Source of the DNA: Modestobacter italicus
GTDB lineage: Bacteria; Actinomycetota; Actinomycetes; Mycobacteriales; Geodermatophilaceae
Direction: 5' to 3'
Length of the DNA stretch: 64,000 bases
Assembly (NCBI RefSeq): GCF_000306785.1
Contig: NC_017955.1
Coordinates: 1,240,001 to 1,304,000, forward strand
The notes under the pieces are model-generated. The model had not been told where the DNA came from, searched no databases, and saw only the letters and a program-made list of their open reading frames with translations. How positions within the stretch are numbered: position 1 is the stretch's first letter; each line of letters begins with the position of its first letter. This document shows, in pieces, positions 43,540 to 52,150 of this stretch. Both the position numbers and the translations under genes were made by a program.

Positions 43540-43962
43540 ATGTTGAACGCCATCACCATCACCTCCATGTACGTGCTCGACCAGGACGCCGCGCTCGACT
43601 TCTACGTCGGGAAGCTCGGCTTCGAGGTCAAGGTCGACCAGCAGTTCGGCCCGATGCGCTTCCTCACCGTCGCGCTGCCCGGCGACCCCGACCACGCGGT
43701 GCTGCTGGAGCTGCCGGCCCCGCCCTCGATCAGCGCGGACGTCGCCGAGCAGGTGCGCGACGTGGTCACCAAGGGCGCCGGCGGCGGGCACCTCTTCCTC
43801 CGGACGGACGACGCGCACAAGACCCACGCCGAGCTCAGGGAGCGCGGTGTCGACCTGCCCGAGGAGCCGGTCGTGCAGCCCTACGGCATCGACTTCGGCC
43901 TCCGCGACCCGTTCGGCAACTCCGTCCGGGTCGCCCAGATGACCCCGCCGCCGTCCGCCTGA
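43540..43962 (+). CDS. VOC (glyoxalase/bleomycin-resistance) fold protein
   Basis: 140 residues from ATG 43540. The paired beta-alpha-beta-beta-beta repeats begin with ITITSMYVLDQDAALDFYVGKLGFEVK (in part) and end with YGIDFGLRDPFGNSVRVAQM, the C-terminal VOC signature (DPFGN). The metal-ligand set of glyoxalase I is not complete, so an antibiotic-binding or oxygenase-like role is possible. It follows an AraC regulator by 11 bp; AraC-VOC pairs are common in actinobacteria and their substrate is unknown. Confidence 0.88.
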   Translation: MLNAITITSMYVLDQDAALDFYVGKLGFEVKVDQQFGPMRFLTVALPGDPDHAVLLELPAPPSISADVAEQVRDVVTKGAGGGHLFLRTDDAHKTHAELRERGVDLPEEPVVQPYGIDFGLRDPFGNSVRVAQMTPPPSA

Positions 43963-43972
43963 CGCCGCGGGA

Positions 43973-44012
43973 CGCCTGAGGGGTCGTGCCGGCCGGCGCG
44001 GCCCCTCAGGCG
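43973..44012. terminator. bidirectional terminator between VOC and DedA-like genes
   Basis: CGCCTGAGGGG (43973-43983) and its exact complement (44002-44012) enclose an 18-nt GC-rich loop. The DedA-like stop codon falls in the right arm. Confidence 0.8.
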
Positions 44013-44620
44013 GGAGAACGGTGGTGCAGCCAGGAGCGCACCGCCAGCGCGACGACCAGGACGCCGAGGACGACGGCGGTCGCCCAGCCGACGCCGCCGG
44101 CCACCTGCGCACCCAGCGCGCGGGCGAGCAGCACGAAGGTGGTCGCCCAGCCGGTGGCGCTGAGCACGATCGCCGGGCCGGCCAGCCGCAGCGGCACCCC
44201 CGCGCCGCCGGCCACCCGCGGGGTGAGGGTGCGGGTGACCGCCACCCAGTGCGCCGCCACCACGAGCAGCCCCGCGCCCAGCGACCCCCGGGCGGACAGC
44301 CACCGGCGGGCCACCACGACGACCGGGTCGACCCGGGCCCGCAGCCGGCCGTGCCCGGTCGGGGGGAGGGCCCGTCGGCGGTGCCCGCGGGACCAGCCGA
44401 GCAGGGCGCCCGCGGCGCTCGCCGGCGCGGCCACCGCGATCGGCAGCCCCGCGGCGGTGCCCGCGGCGCTGGACCAGAGGCCGAGCAGCACCAGCGTCGT
44501 CGTGCCGGGCAGCAGGACGCCGACCACGACGCCGGTCTCCAGGAACAGCACCAGCCCGCCGACGGCCAGCACCGCCGCGGCAGGCCAGCTGCCGACGGTG
44601 TCGAGCAGCGTCGTCAGCAC
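44006..44620 (-). CDS. DedA/SNARE-associated family membrane protein
   Basis: 204 residues from ATG 44620. About five hydrophobic stretches. The N-terminus VLAVGGLVLFLETGVVVGVLLPGTTTLVLLGL shows the DedA re-entrant motif (E...G.....PG). The later family segment usually reading F.R..PG.R is reduced to HWVAVTRTLTPRVAGGAGVPL, so it is a diverged member. DedA proteins help maintain membrane potential and lipid flipping of undecaprenyl phosphate in some bacteria. It is divergent from the kdp operon and lies upstream of the KdpE-box pair, so that promoter region is shared. Confidence 0.8.
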   Translation of the reverse strand: MLTTLLDTVGSWPAAAVLAVGGLVLFLETGVVVGVLLPGTTTLVLLGLWSSAAGTAAGLPIAVAAPASAAGALLGWSRGHRRRALPPTGHGRLRARVDPVVVVARRWLSARGSLGAGLLVVAAHWVAVTRTLTPRVAGGAGVPLRLAGPAIVLSATGWATTFVLLARALGAQVAGGVGWATAVVLGVLVVALAVRSWLHHRSPA

Positions 44621-44655
44621 GGTGCCCTCCCGGGACGGCCGCCCCAGGGACGGTG

Positions 44656-44674
44656 GCGTCAGGACGCCGTCAAG
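44656..44674 (+). promoter_or_regulatory. candidate KdpE box 1 of kdpFABC
   Basis: GCGTCAGGACGCCGTCAAG: half-sites CGTCAGG and CGTCAAG 11 bp apart. It is 146 bp upstream of the first kdp-operon start and exactly 33 bp from box 2, so both face the same side of the helix. Confidence 0.72.
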
Positions 44675-44688
44675 CTACGCGGCAGCGG

Positions 44689-44707
44689 CCGTCAGGAACC
44701 CGTCAAG
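44689..44707 (+). promoter_or_regulatory. candidate KdpE box 2 of kdpFABC
   Basis: CCGTCAGGAACCCGTCAAG, same half-sites and 11-bp spacing as box 1 and as the kdpDE copy at 43023. It is 95 bp upstream of the 27-codon ORF. Confidence 0.74.
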
Positions 44708-44801
44708 AGCGGCTGCCGGCACCCGGCCCGCGCCTAGCGTCGCCGCCCGGACGTGGACGACGACAGGTCGTCCGCCCGGACCGGATGAAGGTGCTCCTGA
44801 C

Positions 44802-44885
44802 GTGACCGACGTGGTCTACGTGCTCCTGACGCTGGTGGTCTTCGGACTGCTGGCCCTCGCCGTGCGCGGGGTGGAGCGGCTGTGA
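44802..44885 (+). CDS. 27-residue single-helix protein at the head of the kdp operon
   Basis: GTG 44802 to TGA 44883-44885. The peptide is one hydrophobic helix, [17 protein letters not shown], followed by RGVERL. Its stop overlaps the kdpF ATG (TGATG), so it is translated with the kdp genes. Similar microproteins precede kdpF in other actinobacteria. A role as an extra Kdp membrane subunit or stabiliser is possible but unproven. Confidence 0.7.
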   Translation: MTDVVYVLLTLVVFGLLALAVRGVERL

Positions 44886-44962
44886 TGTGGGTCGGGCTCG
44901 CGGTCGCCGTGGCGCTGGTGCTCTACCTGCTGGCGTCGCTGCTGTTCCCGGAGCGGTTCTGA
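44885..44962 (+). CDS. kdpF: KdpF, small subunit of the K+-transporting ATPase
   Basis: 25 residues from ATG 44885 to TGA 44960-44962. A single membrane helix [19 protein letters not shown] ends in PERF, the hallmark of KdpF. It stabilises the KdpFABC complex in the inner membrane. Start and stop both overlap neighbours in TGATG form, tying it to the 27-residue ORF and to kdpA. Confidence 0.92.
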   Translation: MWVGLAVAVALVLYLLASLLFPERF

Positions 44963-46665
44963 TGAGCGCCGCGGCAGCCGGCTGGCTGCAGGTCGGCCTG
45001 CTGGTGCTGGCGCTGGCCCTGGTGCACCGCCCGCTGGGCGACGCGATGGCCCGGGCGTTCAGCACGGACCCCCCTCTTCCGCCGAAGGCGCGCTCTCGGC
45101 GGAACAGCGGGGGGCACTGGCGGGTCGAGCGGCTGGTGTACCGGGCGGTGGGGGTCGACGCCGACGCCGAGCAGCGTTGGCCCACCTACCTGCGCAGCGT
45201 GCTGGCGTTCTCGCTGGTCTCGGTGCTGTTCCTGTACCTGCTCCAGCGGGTGCAGCAGTGGCTGCCGCTGGGCAACGGCATGCCCGCGGTCGAGCAGGGC
45301 TCGTCGTGGAACACCGCGGTCAGCTTCGTGACCAACACGAACTGGCAGGGCTACGCGGGCGAGTCGACGATGGGCCACCTGGTGCAGATGGCCGGGCTGG
45401 CGGTGCAGAACTTCCTCTCCGCCGCGGTCGGCCTGGCGGTGGCGGTCGCCCTCGTGCGCGGGTTCGCCCGGACCCGCACCGACCGGCTGGGCAACGCCTG
45501 GGTCGACATCACCCGCGCGGTGACCCGCATCCTGCTGCCGCTGTCGGTGCTGGCGGCCGTCGTCCTGGTGCTGGGCGGGGTGGTGCAGAACCTGGGCTCG
45601 GGCACCGAGGCGACGACGCTGTCCGGCGCGACCCAGTTCCTGCCCGGCGGGCCGGTCGCCTCCCAGGAGGCGATCAAGCAGCTGGGCACCAACGGCGGCG
45701 GCTTCTTCAACGCCAACTCCGCGCACCCGTTCGAGGGGCCGAGCGCCTGGATCTCGCTGTTCGAGGTCTTCCTGATGCTCGCCGTCCCGTTCTCGCTGCC
45801 GCGCACCTTCGGCCGGCTGGTCGGGGACCGGCGGCAGGGGTACGCGATCCTCGGCGTGATGGCCACACTGGCCTCCGCCTCGCTGGCGCTGACCAGCTGG
45901 GCGCAGGCCCGGGCCGGGGGAGCCGCGCTGCAGCTGGCCGGCGCCGCGACCGAGGGGCAGGAGGTCCGCTTCGGCGGCCCGCTGTCGGCGCTGTTCGGGA
46001 CGGCGACCACGCTGACCTCGACCGGGGCGGTCAACTCGCTGCACGACAGCTACACGCCCGCCGGTGGGCTGCTGACGATGTTCGACATGATGCTGGGCGA
46101 GGTCGCGCCCGGCGGGGTCGGCTCGGGCCTGTACGGGATGCTCGTGCTCGCCGTCATCGCCGTCTTCGTCGCGGGGCTGATGGTCGGCCGCACGCCGGAG
46201 TACCTGGGCAAGAAGCTCGGCCGCCGCGAGATGACCCTCGCCTCGCTGTACGTGCTGGCCACCCCGGCGATCGTGCTCGTCGGCACTGCGGTGGCGATGT
46301 CGGTCGACGCCGGGCGCAGCTCGATGCTGAACGACGGCCCGCACGGCCTCTCCGAGGTGCTGTACGCCTTCACCTCGGCGGCCAACAACAACGGCTCGGC
46401 GTTCGCCGGGCTGAGCGCTGACACGCCCTTCTACAACGTCGCGCTCGGGCTGGCGATGGCGTTCGGCCGGTTCCTGCCCATCGTGTTCGTGCTCGCGCTG
46501 GCCGGCCGGCTCGCCGCCCAGGGCCGCACCCCGGTCACCGCCGGGACGCTGCCCACCCACCGCCCGCTGTTCGTCGGGCTGCTGGCGGCCGTCGTCCTGG
46601 TGGTCGTCGGGCTCACCTACTTCCCCGTCCTGTCCCTCGGACCCCTCGCAGAAGGACTGTCATGA
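44962..46665 (+). CDS. kdpA: KdpA, K+-channel-like subunit of the K+-transporting ATPase
   Basis: 567 residues from ATG 44962. The four pore loops of the SKT fold are visible: [48 protein letters not shown] and [17 protein letters not shown]. It selects K+ and passes it through the tunnel to KdpB. Between the first helix region ([15 protein letters not shown]) and the conserved [15 protein letters not shown] there is an extra [15 protein letters not shown] (37-51), encoded by a palindromic repeat at 45069-45114, so the ancestral join has been opened by an in-frame insertion of about 45 bp. The stop overlaps kdpB (ATGA). The insertion is in a loop and should be tolerated. Confidence 0.95.
   Translation: MSAAAAGWLQVGLLVLALALVHRPLGDAMARAFSTDPPLPPKARSRRNSGGHWRVERLVYRAVGVDADAEQRWPTYLRSVLAFSLVSVLFLYLLQRVQQWLPLGNGMPAVEQGSSWNTAVSFVTNTNWQGYAGESTMGHLVQMAGLAVQNFLSAAVGLAVAVALVRGFARTRTDRLGNAWVDITRAVTRILLPLSVLAAVVLVLGGVVQNLGSGTEATTLSGATQFLPGGPVASQEAIKQLGTNGGGFFNANSAHPFEGPSAWISLFEVFLMLAVPFSLPRTFGRLVGDRRQGYAILGVMATLASASLALTSWAQARAGGAALQLAGAATEGQEVRFGGPLSALFGTATTLTSTGAVNSLHDSYTPAGGLLTMFDMMLGEVAPGGVGSGLYGMLVLAVIAVFVAGLMVGRTPEYLGKKLGRREMTLASLYVLATPAIVLVGTAVAMSVDAGRSSMLNDGPHGLSEVLYAFTSAANNNGSAFAGLSADTPFYNVALGLAMAFGRFLPIVFVLALAGRLAAQGRTPVTAGTLPTHRPLFVGLLAAVVLVVVGLTYFPVLSLGPLAEGLS
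45069..45114. repeat. palindromic repeat C inserted in frame within kdpA
   Basis: Outer arms CCCCCC (45069-45074) and GGGGGG (45109-45114); inner perfect arms TTCCGCCGA (45077-45085) and TCGGCGGAA (45096-45104). Its 24-bp core (45079-45102) matches the intergenic tandem copies at 55884-55907 and 55908-55931 at 20 of 24 positions each. It codes for residues that KdpA proteins normally lack. Confidence 0.75.
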
Positions 46666-48713
46666 CCGCGGCGCTCGATCGTCGTCCTCCCGAGGTACGC
46701 GCACCCCGCGCACCCCAGCGCGCCACCGTCGACTGGGGCCCGGCCCTGGCCGGCGCGGTGCGCAAGCTCGACCCGCGGGGCCTGGTGCGCCAGCCGGTCG
46801 TCTTCGTCGTCTGGGTCGGCTCGGTGTTCTCCACCGTGCTGGCCGTGCTCGACCCGTCGGTGTTCGGCTGGCTGATCACCGGCTGGCTGTGGCTCACGGT
46901 GCTGTTCGCCAACGTCGCCGAGGCCGTCGCCGAGGGACGCGGCAAGGCGCAGGCCGACACGCTGCGCCAGGCCCGGCAGACCACCGTCGCGGTCCTGCTC
47001 GACGGGTCCGAACGGGCTGCCGCCGACCTGCGCCCCGGTGACCGGGTCGTCGTCGTGGCCGGCCAGGTGGTGCCGGGCGACGGCGACGTCGTCGAGGGCA
47101 TCGCCAGCGTCGACGAGTCGGCGATCACCGGGGAGTCCGCGCCGGTGATCCGGGAGTCCGGCGGGGACCGGTCCGCGGTCACCGGCGGGACGACGGTGCT
47201 GTCCGACCGGATCGTCGTGGAGATCACCAGCAAGCCGGGGGAGACGTTCGTCGACCGGATGATCGCGCTGGTCGAGGGCGCCTCCCGGCAGCGGACGCCG
47301 AACGAGATCGCGCTCAACATCCTGCTCAGCTCGCTGACCATCGTGTTCCTGCTGGCCGTCGTGACGCTGCAGCCGCTGGCCGTCTACTCGGGGGCACCGC
47401 AGTCGATCACCGTGCTCATCGCGCTGGTCGTCTGCCTGATCCCGACCACCATCGGGGCGCTGCTGTCCGCGATCGGCATCGCCGGCATGGACCGGCTGGT
47501 GCAGCGCAACGTGCTGGCGATGAGCGGCCGCGCGGTCGAGGCGGCCGGCGACGTGAACACCCTGCTGCTGGACAAGACCGGCACCATCACGCTGGGCAAC
47601 CGGCAGGCGTCGGAGTTCCTCGCCGTCGGCGGGGTCCCGGAGGGCGAGGTGGCCGACGCCGCGCAGCTCGCCTCGCTGGCCGACGAGACGCCGGAGGGCC
47701 GCAGCATCGTCGTCCTGGCGAAGACGGCGTACGGGTTGCGCGAGCGGTCCGTGGCCGACGCGGTGTTCGTGCCGTTCACCGCGCAGACCCGGATGAGCGG
47801 GGTGGACCTGCCCGACGGCCGGCAGCTGCGCAAGGGCGCCGCCGGTGCGGTGCTCACCTGGGTGCGCTCGCTGGACGGTCCGGTGCCGCCGGAGGTGGGG
47901 TCGGTCGTCGACGACATCTCGGCCGCCGGCGGGACGCCGCTGCTGCTCGCCGAGTCGGTGGGGGAGCGGGCCCGGGTGCTGGGGGTCATCCACCTCAAGG
48001 ACGTCGTCAAGGCCGGCATGCGCGAGCGGTTCGAGGAGCTGCGCCGGATGGGGATCCGGACGGTGATGATCACCGGCGACAACGAGCGGACCGCGCGGGC
48101 GATCGCGGCGGAGGCCGGGATCGACGACGTGCTGGCCGAGGCGACGCCGGAGGACAAGCTTGCGCTGATCGTCCGCGAGCAGGAGGGCGGCCGGCTGGTC
48201 GCGATGACCGGGGACGGCACCAACGACGCCCCGGCGCTCGCCCAGGCCGACGTCGGCGTCGCGATGAACACCGGGACGTCGGCGGCCAAGGAGGCCGGCA
48301 ACATGGTCGACCTCGACTCCGACCCGACGAAGCTGATCGAGATCGTCGAGATCGGCAAGCAGCTGCTGATCACCCGCGGGTCGCTGACCACGTTCTCCAT
48401 CGCCAACGACCTGGCGAAGTACTTCGCGATCCTGCCGGCCATGTTCGCCGGGGTCTTCCCGGGGCTGGACACGCTCAACGTGATGCGGCTGCACTCGCCG
48501 GAGTCGGCGATCCTCTCGGCCGTCGTGTTCAACGCGCTGATCATCGTGGCGCTGGTGCCGCTGGCGCTGCGCGGCGTGCGCTACCGGCCCTCGTCGGCGT
48601 CGGCGATGCTGCGCCGCAACCTGCTGGTCTACGGCGTCGGCGGCGTGCTGCTGCCGTTCGCTGGGATCAAGCTCATCGACCTGCTCGTCTCTCTGATCCC
48701 CGGGATCGCGTGA
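46662..48713 (+). CDS. kdpB: KdpB, P-type ATPase subunit
   Basis: 683 residues from ATG 46662. P-type landmarks: [11 protein letters not shown] (actuator TGES, about 152-162), [16 protein letters not shown] (phosphorylated Asp near 305), [31 protein letters not shown], and [24 protein letters not shown] (hinge). Seven membrane helices with [12 protein letters not shown] as the helix-4 motif. It hydrolyses ATP to drive K+ passed from KdpA. Length is standard. Overlaps kdpA by 4 bp and kdpC by one base. Confidence 0.97.
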   Translation: MTAALDRRPPEVRAPRAPQRATVDWGPALAGAVRKLDPRGLVRQPVVFVVWVGSVFSTVLAVLDPSVFGWLITGWLWLTVLFANVAEAVAEGRGKAQADTLRQARQTTVAVLLDGSERAAADLRPGDRVVVVAGQVVPGDGDVVEGIASVDESAITGESAPVIRESGGDRSAVTGGTTVLSDRIVVEITSKPGETFVDRMIALVEGASRQRTPNEIALNILLSSLTIVFLLAVVTLQPLAVYSGAPQSITVLIALVVCLIPTTIGALLSAIGIAGMDRLVQRNVLAMSGRAVEAAGDVNTLLLDKTGTITLGNRQASEFLAVGGVPEGEVADAAQLASLADETPEGRSIVVLAKTAYGLRERSVADAVFVPFTAQTRMSGVDLPDGRQLRKGAAGAVLTWVRSLDGPVPPEVGSVVDDISAAGGTPLLLAESVGERARVLGVIHLKDVVKAGMRERFEELRRMGIRTVMITGDNERTARAIAAEAGIDDVLAEATPEDKLALIVREQEGGRLVAMTGDGTNDAPALAQADVGVAMNTGTSAAKEAGNMVDLDSDPTKLIEIVEIGKQLLITRGSLTTFSIANDLAKYFAILPAMFAGVFPGLDTLNVMRLHSPESAILSAVVFNALIIVALVPLALRGVRYRPSSASAMLRRNLLVYGVGGVLLPFAGIKLIDLLVSLIPGIA

Positions 48714-49321
48714 TGTCCACCCTCCGTTCGGGCCGCCAGCTGGTGGCCGCCGTCCGTGCCCTGCTGCTGGCCACCGTGGTGCTGGGGCTGGTGTACCCGC
48801 TGCTGGTCACCGGGTTCGCCCAGCTGGTGGCGCCCGGCCGTGCCGACGGGTCGCTGGTGCGCGTCGACGGTGCCGTCGTCGGGTCGTCGCTGGTCGGCCA
48901 GGCGTTCGTCGACGCGGCCGGCGACCCGCTGCCGCAGTACTTCCAGTCGCGGCCCTCGGCGTCGGGCTACGACGGCGCCGCGTCGGGGGGCTCCAACCTG
49001 GGGCCGAACTCGGCGGAGCTGGTCGACCTGGTCGCCGAGCGCCGGGCCGCGGTGGCGTCGTTCAACGGCGTCCCGGCCGCCGACGTTCCGGCCGACGCGG
49101 TGACCGCGTCGGCGTCCGGTCTCGACCCGGGCATCTCGCCGGCCTACGCGGCGCTCCAGGTCGCCCGGGTGGCGGCCGACCGCGGGGTGCCTGCCGAGCA
49201 GGTGACGGCGCTGGTCGGCGGGGCGACGCACGGCCGCGACCTCGGCGTCATCGGCGCGCCCTGGGTCGACGTCCTGGCGCTCAACCTGGCGCTGGACAGG
49301 GAGTTCGGCACGGCGGGCTGA
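48713..49321 (+). CDS. kdpC: KdpC, K+-transporting ATPase C subunit
   Basis: 202 residues from ATG 48713 (the GTG one codon earlier is also in frame). One N-terminal membrane helix, ALLLATVVLGLVYPLLVTGFAQL (in part), then an extracytoplasmic domain with VGSSLVGQAFVDAAGDPLPQYFQSRPSA, SGGSNLGPNSAELVD and DPGISPAYAALQVARVA, the conserved KdpC segments. It assists ATP/K+ coupling in the complex. It is the last gene of the operon and is followed by a hairpin. Confidence 0.96.
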   Translation: MSTLRSGRQLVAAVRALLLATVVLGLVYPLLVTGFAQLVAPGRADGSLVRVDGAVVGSSLVGQAFVDAAGDPLPQYFQSRPSASGYDGAASGGSNLGPNSAELVDLVAERRAAVASFNGVPAADVPADAVTASASGLDPGISPAYAALQVARVAADRGVPAEQVTALVGGATHGRDLGVIGAPWVDVLALNLALDREFGTAG

Positions 49322-49335
49322 GCGGCTCCCGACAC

Positions 49336-49371
49336 GCGGCGCCCGGGAGGGGACCCCTCGCCGGGCGCCGC
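49336..49371 (+). terminator. kdpFABC terminator hairpin
   Basis: GCGGCGCCCGG (49336-49346) and its exact complement (49361-49371) enclose a 14-nt loop, 15 bp after the kdpC stop. Confidence 0.82.
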
Positions 49372-49425
49372 CGTGGGGGTCTGTATGGTTGTCAACGGCT
49401 CGGACACACCAGACCGGGTCGGCAA

Positions 49426-49498
49426 GGGGCTGTGGCGCAGCTGGTAGCGCACCACACTGGCAGTGTGGGGGTCAGGGGTTCGAGTCCCCTCAGCTCCA
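49426..49498 (+). tRNA. tRNA-Ala (GGC anticodon)
   Basis: 73 bases with full cloverleaf: acceptor GGGGCTG / CAGCTCC, D arm GCGC-AGCTGGTA-GCGC, anticodon stem CCACA / TGTGG around CTGGCAG (anticodon GGC), T arm AGGGG-TTCGAGT-CCCCT, discriminator A at 49498. The 3' CCA is not encoded (CCC follows). A strong hairpin lies 9 bp downstream. Confidence 0.95.
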
Positions 49499-49507
49499 CC
49501 CCGATGA

Positions 49508-49538
49508 TCAGGCCGTCCTCCTCGGGAGGGCGGCCTGA
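49508..49538 (+). terminator. tRNA-Ala terminator hairpin
   Basis: TCAGGCCGTCCTCC (49508-49521), loop TCG, complement 49525-49538 with one T-G wobble. Confidence 0.85.
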
Positions 49539-49684
49539 CTCGTTCCCCGCACCCTTCGACGTGCTGGTCCCAGCGGGCCGTGGTCCTCGACCGGCGGGTC
49601 GGCCCGGCCCTGGGCATCCTGGTGCAGCGGCAGCGGTGCCGAGGAGCAGGACGTCGACCGGCTCCGGGTCCAACGGAGGGGAAC

Positions 49685-50317
49685 GTGGACGAGTCAGCAG
49701 CAGGCGACGGACCCGGCGGCGCGGCCGGTGCGGAGACCCCGTGGGAGCACGAGATCCGGTCCCGGGAGAGGTGGGTCGCCGCGGAGGAGCGGGACGACCG
49801 CGCCCAGGACGCCGACCGGCGGGCCGCTGACCGGGACGACGTCGCTCGTGGCCGCGACGAGGCGGCCGACGCGCTGGTGACCGACGCGCGCCGGCGGGAG
49901 GAGCTGGCCTACCAGCGGATCCGGGAGATCACCCGGCAGCTCAACGCCTCCGACGTCGAGGAGGCCCGTCAGCACGTGCACCTGCAGCAGGCGGCCGAGG
50001 CCGTCCAGGAGGCGATCGACTCGGGTGCCGACGAGCCCCTCCTGGCCCTGCTCCGCGAGGTCCTGCGGCTGCTCGACGTGCAGTTCGCCGACGTCCTCGC
50101 CGCCGGCATCCAGCGCTCCGGGCTGCGCGTGGACCTCCAGCACGCCGACCAGTTCCTGGCCGGCGCCGCGGACGACCGCGCGGCCGCGTCCGCGGACCGG
50201 GCTGCGGCCGCCTCCGACCGGGCGGCAGCGGCCGGTGACCGCGACAGCGCGCAGACGTCGCGCCGGCAGGCCGCGGTCTACCGCGGTGCCGCCGAGCAAC
50301 CCGTGACCGAGGGCTGA
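49685..50317 (+). CDS. Asp/Arg/Ala-rich coiled-coil protein of unknown function
   Basis: 210 residues from GTG 49685, with GGAGGGGAAC upstream. Residues 20-70 are charged (EHEIRSRERWVAAEERDDRA, then QDADRRAADRDDVARGRDEA), the middle (about 90-160) looks like a helical domain, and residues 165-200 are tandem DRAAA units (DRAAASADRAAAASDRAAA), predicting a long coiled coil. No enzyme motif. In related actinobacteria such proteins often lie next to GAF-ANTAR regulators, as here (convergent, 12-bp gap). It may be part of the same signalling unit; that is inference. Confidence 0.78.
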   Translation: MDESAAGDGPGGAAGAETPWEHEIRSRERWVAAEERDDRAQDADRRAADRDDVARGRDEAADALVTDARRREELAYQRIREITRQLNASDVEEARQHVHLQQAAEAVQEAIDSGADEPLLALLREVLRLLDVQFADVLAAGIQRSGLRVDLQHADQFLAGAADDRAAASADRAAAASDRAAAAGDRDSAQTSRRQAAVYRGAAEQPVTEG

Positions 50318-50329
50318 GCCCCGGGTCGG

Positions 50330-51058
50330 TCAGCGAGGGCCGGACGCCGGCAGCTCGCCGGTGCGGACCAGCTCCTCGGCGATGCCGCGCAGCTTCGCGT
50401 TGGTCCGGCTCGACACCTGGACCAGCAGCTGGAAGGCCTGGTCGGCGGTCAGCCGGTGCCGCTCCATGAGGATGCCCTTGGCCTGGTCGATCACCGCCCG
50501 GGACTCCAGGGCGACCTCCAGGTTGCGGGCCAGGTCCCGAGCGGCCTGGTAGTCGTGCATGTTGCCGAGGGCCACCGCCGCGTAGGGCGCGAACATGGTG
50601 GCGGCCTCCCGGGCGTCGTCGTCGAAGGCGTGCGCCTGGCGGGCGTAGATGTTCAACGCCCCTGAGACGTCGTCGTCGATGACCAGCGGCACCGACAGCG
50701 AGCTGAGGTTGCCGTGCTCGACGGCCCGCCGCATGTAGTCGGTCCACCTCCCCTCGACGCGGGTGTCGGGGACCTCGGTCAGCTCCCCGGTGCTCGCGGC
50801 GTGCAGGCACGGGCCGTGGTCGTCGGAGTACTGCTCCTCGTCCAGGGCCACGGCGAGCTGGCCGGTGGAGGCGACGGTGATCCTGCGGTGGCTGTCCTGC
50901 ACGAAGATCGACGTCTCCGGGGTGCCGGGCATGACCTGCTTGCTCAGGTCGGCGACGGCCTGCAGCACGGACTCCATCGAGTGCTGGCGCAGGGACATCC
51001 GGCCGAGCTCGTCGAGGGCCCGCCCGGCCTGGGCGCTGCGAGGTCTGCTGCTGGGCAT
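50330..51058 (-). CDS. GAF-ANTAR domain RNA-binding antiterminator
   Basis: 242 residues from ATG 51058. A GAF sensor domain (about 28-165) with EEQYSDDHGPCLHAASTGEL and VPLVIDDDVSGALNIYARQA, then the ANTAR domain (about 175-232): ALESRAVIDQAKGILMERHRLTADQAFQLL (in part), the two-helix RNA-binding signature with the conserved Ala, Gly and aromatic positions. ANTAR proteins bind tandem hexaloop hairpins in mRNA and prevent termination. The GAF Cys (GPCLH) is commonly conserved. Its RNA targets in the window are not obvious. Confidence 0.93.
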   Translation of the reverse strand: MPSSRPRSAQAGRALDELGRMSLRQHSMESVLQAVADLSKQVMPGTPETSIFVQDSHRRITVASTGQLAVALDEEQYSDDHGPCLHAASTGELTEVPDTRVEGRWTDYMRRAVEHGNLSSLSVPLVIDDDVSGALNIYARQAHAFDDDAREAATMFAPYAAVALGNMHDYQAARDLARNLEVALESRAVIDQAKGILMERHRLTADQAFQLLVQVSSRTNAKLRGIAEELVRTGELPASGPR

Positions 51059-51274
51059 GGGTCGGCTCCGGTGGTGTGCACCGGGGTGGCGGCCTCGGCG
51101 AAGGCCCCGCGATGAGGCCCCGCGAACGTGCGCCGGTTGTGCGACGCGTCCAACACCGTCAACCTACTCCCGATCGGGCCGCCCGCCGGTGGTTCGCGCC
51201 GCGGACTGGCACTCGGTTCCGGATGAGCGGACAGTCAGCGGCACGTTGGTCGCCCGAGCCTGGGCGCCTGGCCA

Positions 51275-51308
51275 GGTCTGGCCAGTGCAGCAGCTCGCTG
51301 GCCAGACC
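51275..51308 (-). terminator. hairpin downstream of the SDR gene
   Basis: GGTCTGGCCAG (51275-51285) and its exact complement (51298-51308) with a 12-nt loop. It lies 45 bp past the stop of the SDR gene at 51353 and before the GAF-ANTAR promoter. Confidence 0.7.
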
Positions 51309-51352
51309 GCCCACCGGGACCCCTCGCGGACGCCGCCGGTGGGCAGCCTCCC

Positions 51353-52048
51353 TCACCAGCCGACGGCGCCGTGCCGGTCGGTGAAGGTGCCGGTCGGTCC
51401 GTCCGCGCCGATGGACGCCATCGCCACGATCGCGTCGGTGCCCTCGGTGACCGTCTGCGGACCGGAGTGGCCGTTGAAGTCCGTCGCGGTGTAGCCCGGG
51501 TCCACGGTGTTCACCCGCAGCTCCGGGAGGAACTGCGCGTACACGGAGGTGAGCATGTTGACCGCCGCCTTGCTGGCCGAGTAGCCGAGCGTCGGCAGCG
51601 AGTGCTCGATGCGCGTCTCGTCGGACCGGACGGTGAACGAGCCCAGCCCGCTGGTCACGTTCACGACCACCGGCGCCGCCGACTCGCGCAGCAGCGGGAG
51701 GAAGGCGTGCGTCGTCCGGACGACGCCCACCGTGTTGGTGTCCAGGACGGCCAGCACGGCCGGTCCGTCGAACTCGTCGATCGCGGCGAAGGGCCCCGAG
51801 ATGCCGGCGTTGTTGACCAGCACGTCCAGGCCGCCGAAGCGCTCGCGCACCTCCTTCGCCGCCGCGGCCACCGACTCGTCGGAGGTCACGTCGATCTCCA
51901 CCCACTCCACGCCCAGCTCCTCGGCCGCCCGCTGCCCGCGCTCGGCGTCGCGGGCGCCGATGACCACCCGGTGCCCGCCGTCCCTCAGCCGGCGGGCCGT
52001 CTCGTAGCCCAGGCTCTTGTTGCCACCGGTGATCAATGTCGTCGTCAT
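51353..52048 (-). CDS. SDR family NAD(P)-dependent oxidoreductase
   Basis: 231 residues from ATG 52048. Classic SDR motifs: TLITGGNKSLGYETARRL (TGxxxxG, 4-21), DVTSDES, VLVNNAGISG (NNAG), the catalytic Ser in VVNVTSGLGSF and Tyr-x3-Lys in YSASKAAVNML, with DPGYTATDFNG as the C-terminal PG motif. It reduces or oxidises a small carbonyl/alcohol substrate in the cytoplasm. Divergent from an XRE regulator (52151) across 102 bp, one half of a mirror-image pair of XRE/SDR modules. Confidence 0.92.
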   Translation of the reverse strand: MTTTLITGGNKSLGYETARRLRDGGHRVVIGARDAERGQRAAEELGVEWVEIDVTSDESVAAAAKEVRERFGGLDVLVNNAGISGPFAAIDEFDGPAVLAVLDTNTVGVVRTTHAFLPLLRESAAPVVVNVTSGLGSFTVRSDETRIEHSLPTLGYSASKAAVNMLTSVYAQFLPELRVNTVDPGYTATDFNGHSGPQTVTEGTDAIVAMASIGADGPTGTFTDRHGAVGW

Positions 52049-52150
52049 GGCCACGACTCTCACCCCGTCCGGGCGGTACCCGGTGGGCCCGTTCGACCGT
52101 ATGACCAGCAGTACCACCCAGACCGGGTCCCGGTGGACGACGATGGGCGC

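Noticed and set aside
49426..50317. Integrated element at the tRNA-Ala gene
   Set aside because: No integrase, no repeated 3' tRNA segment and no change in composition are visible downstream.
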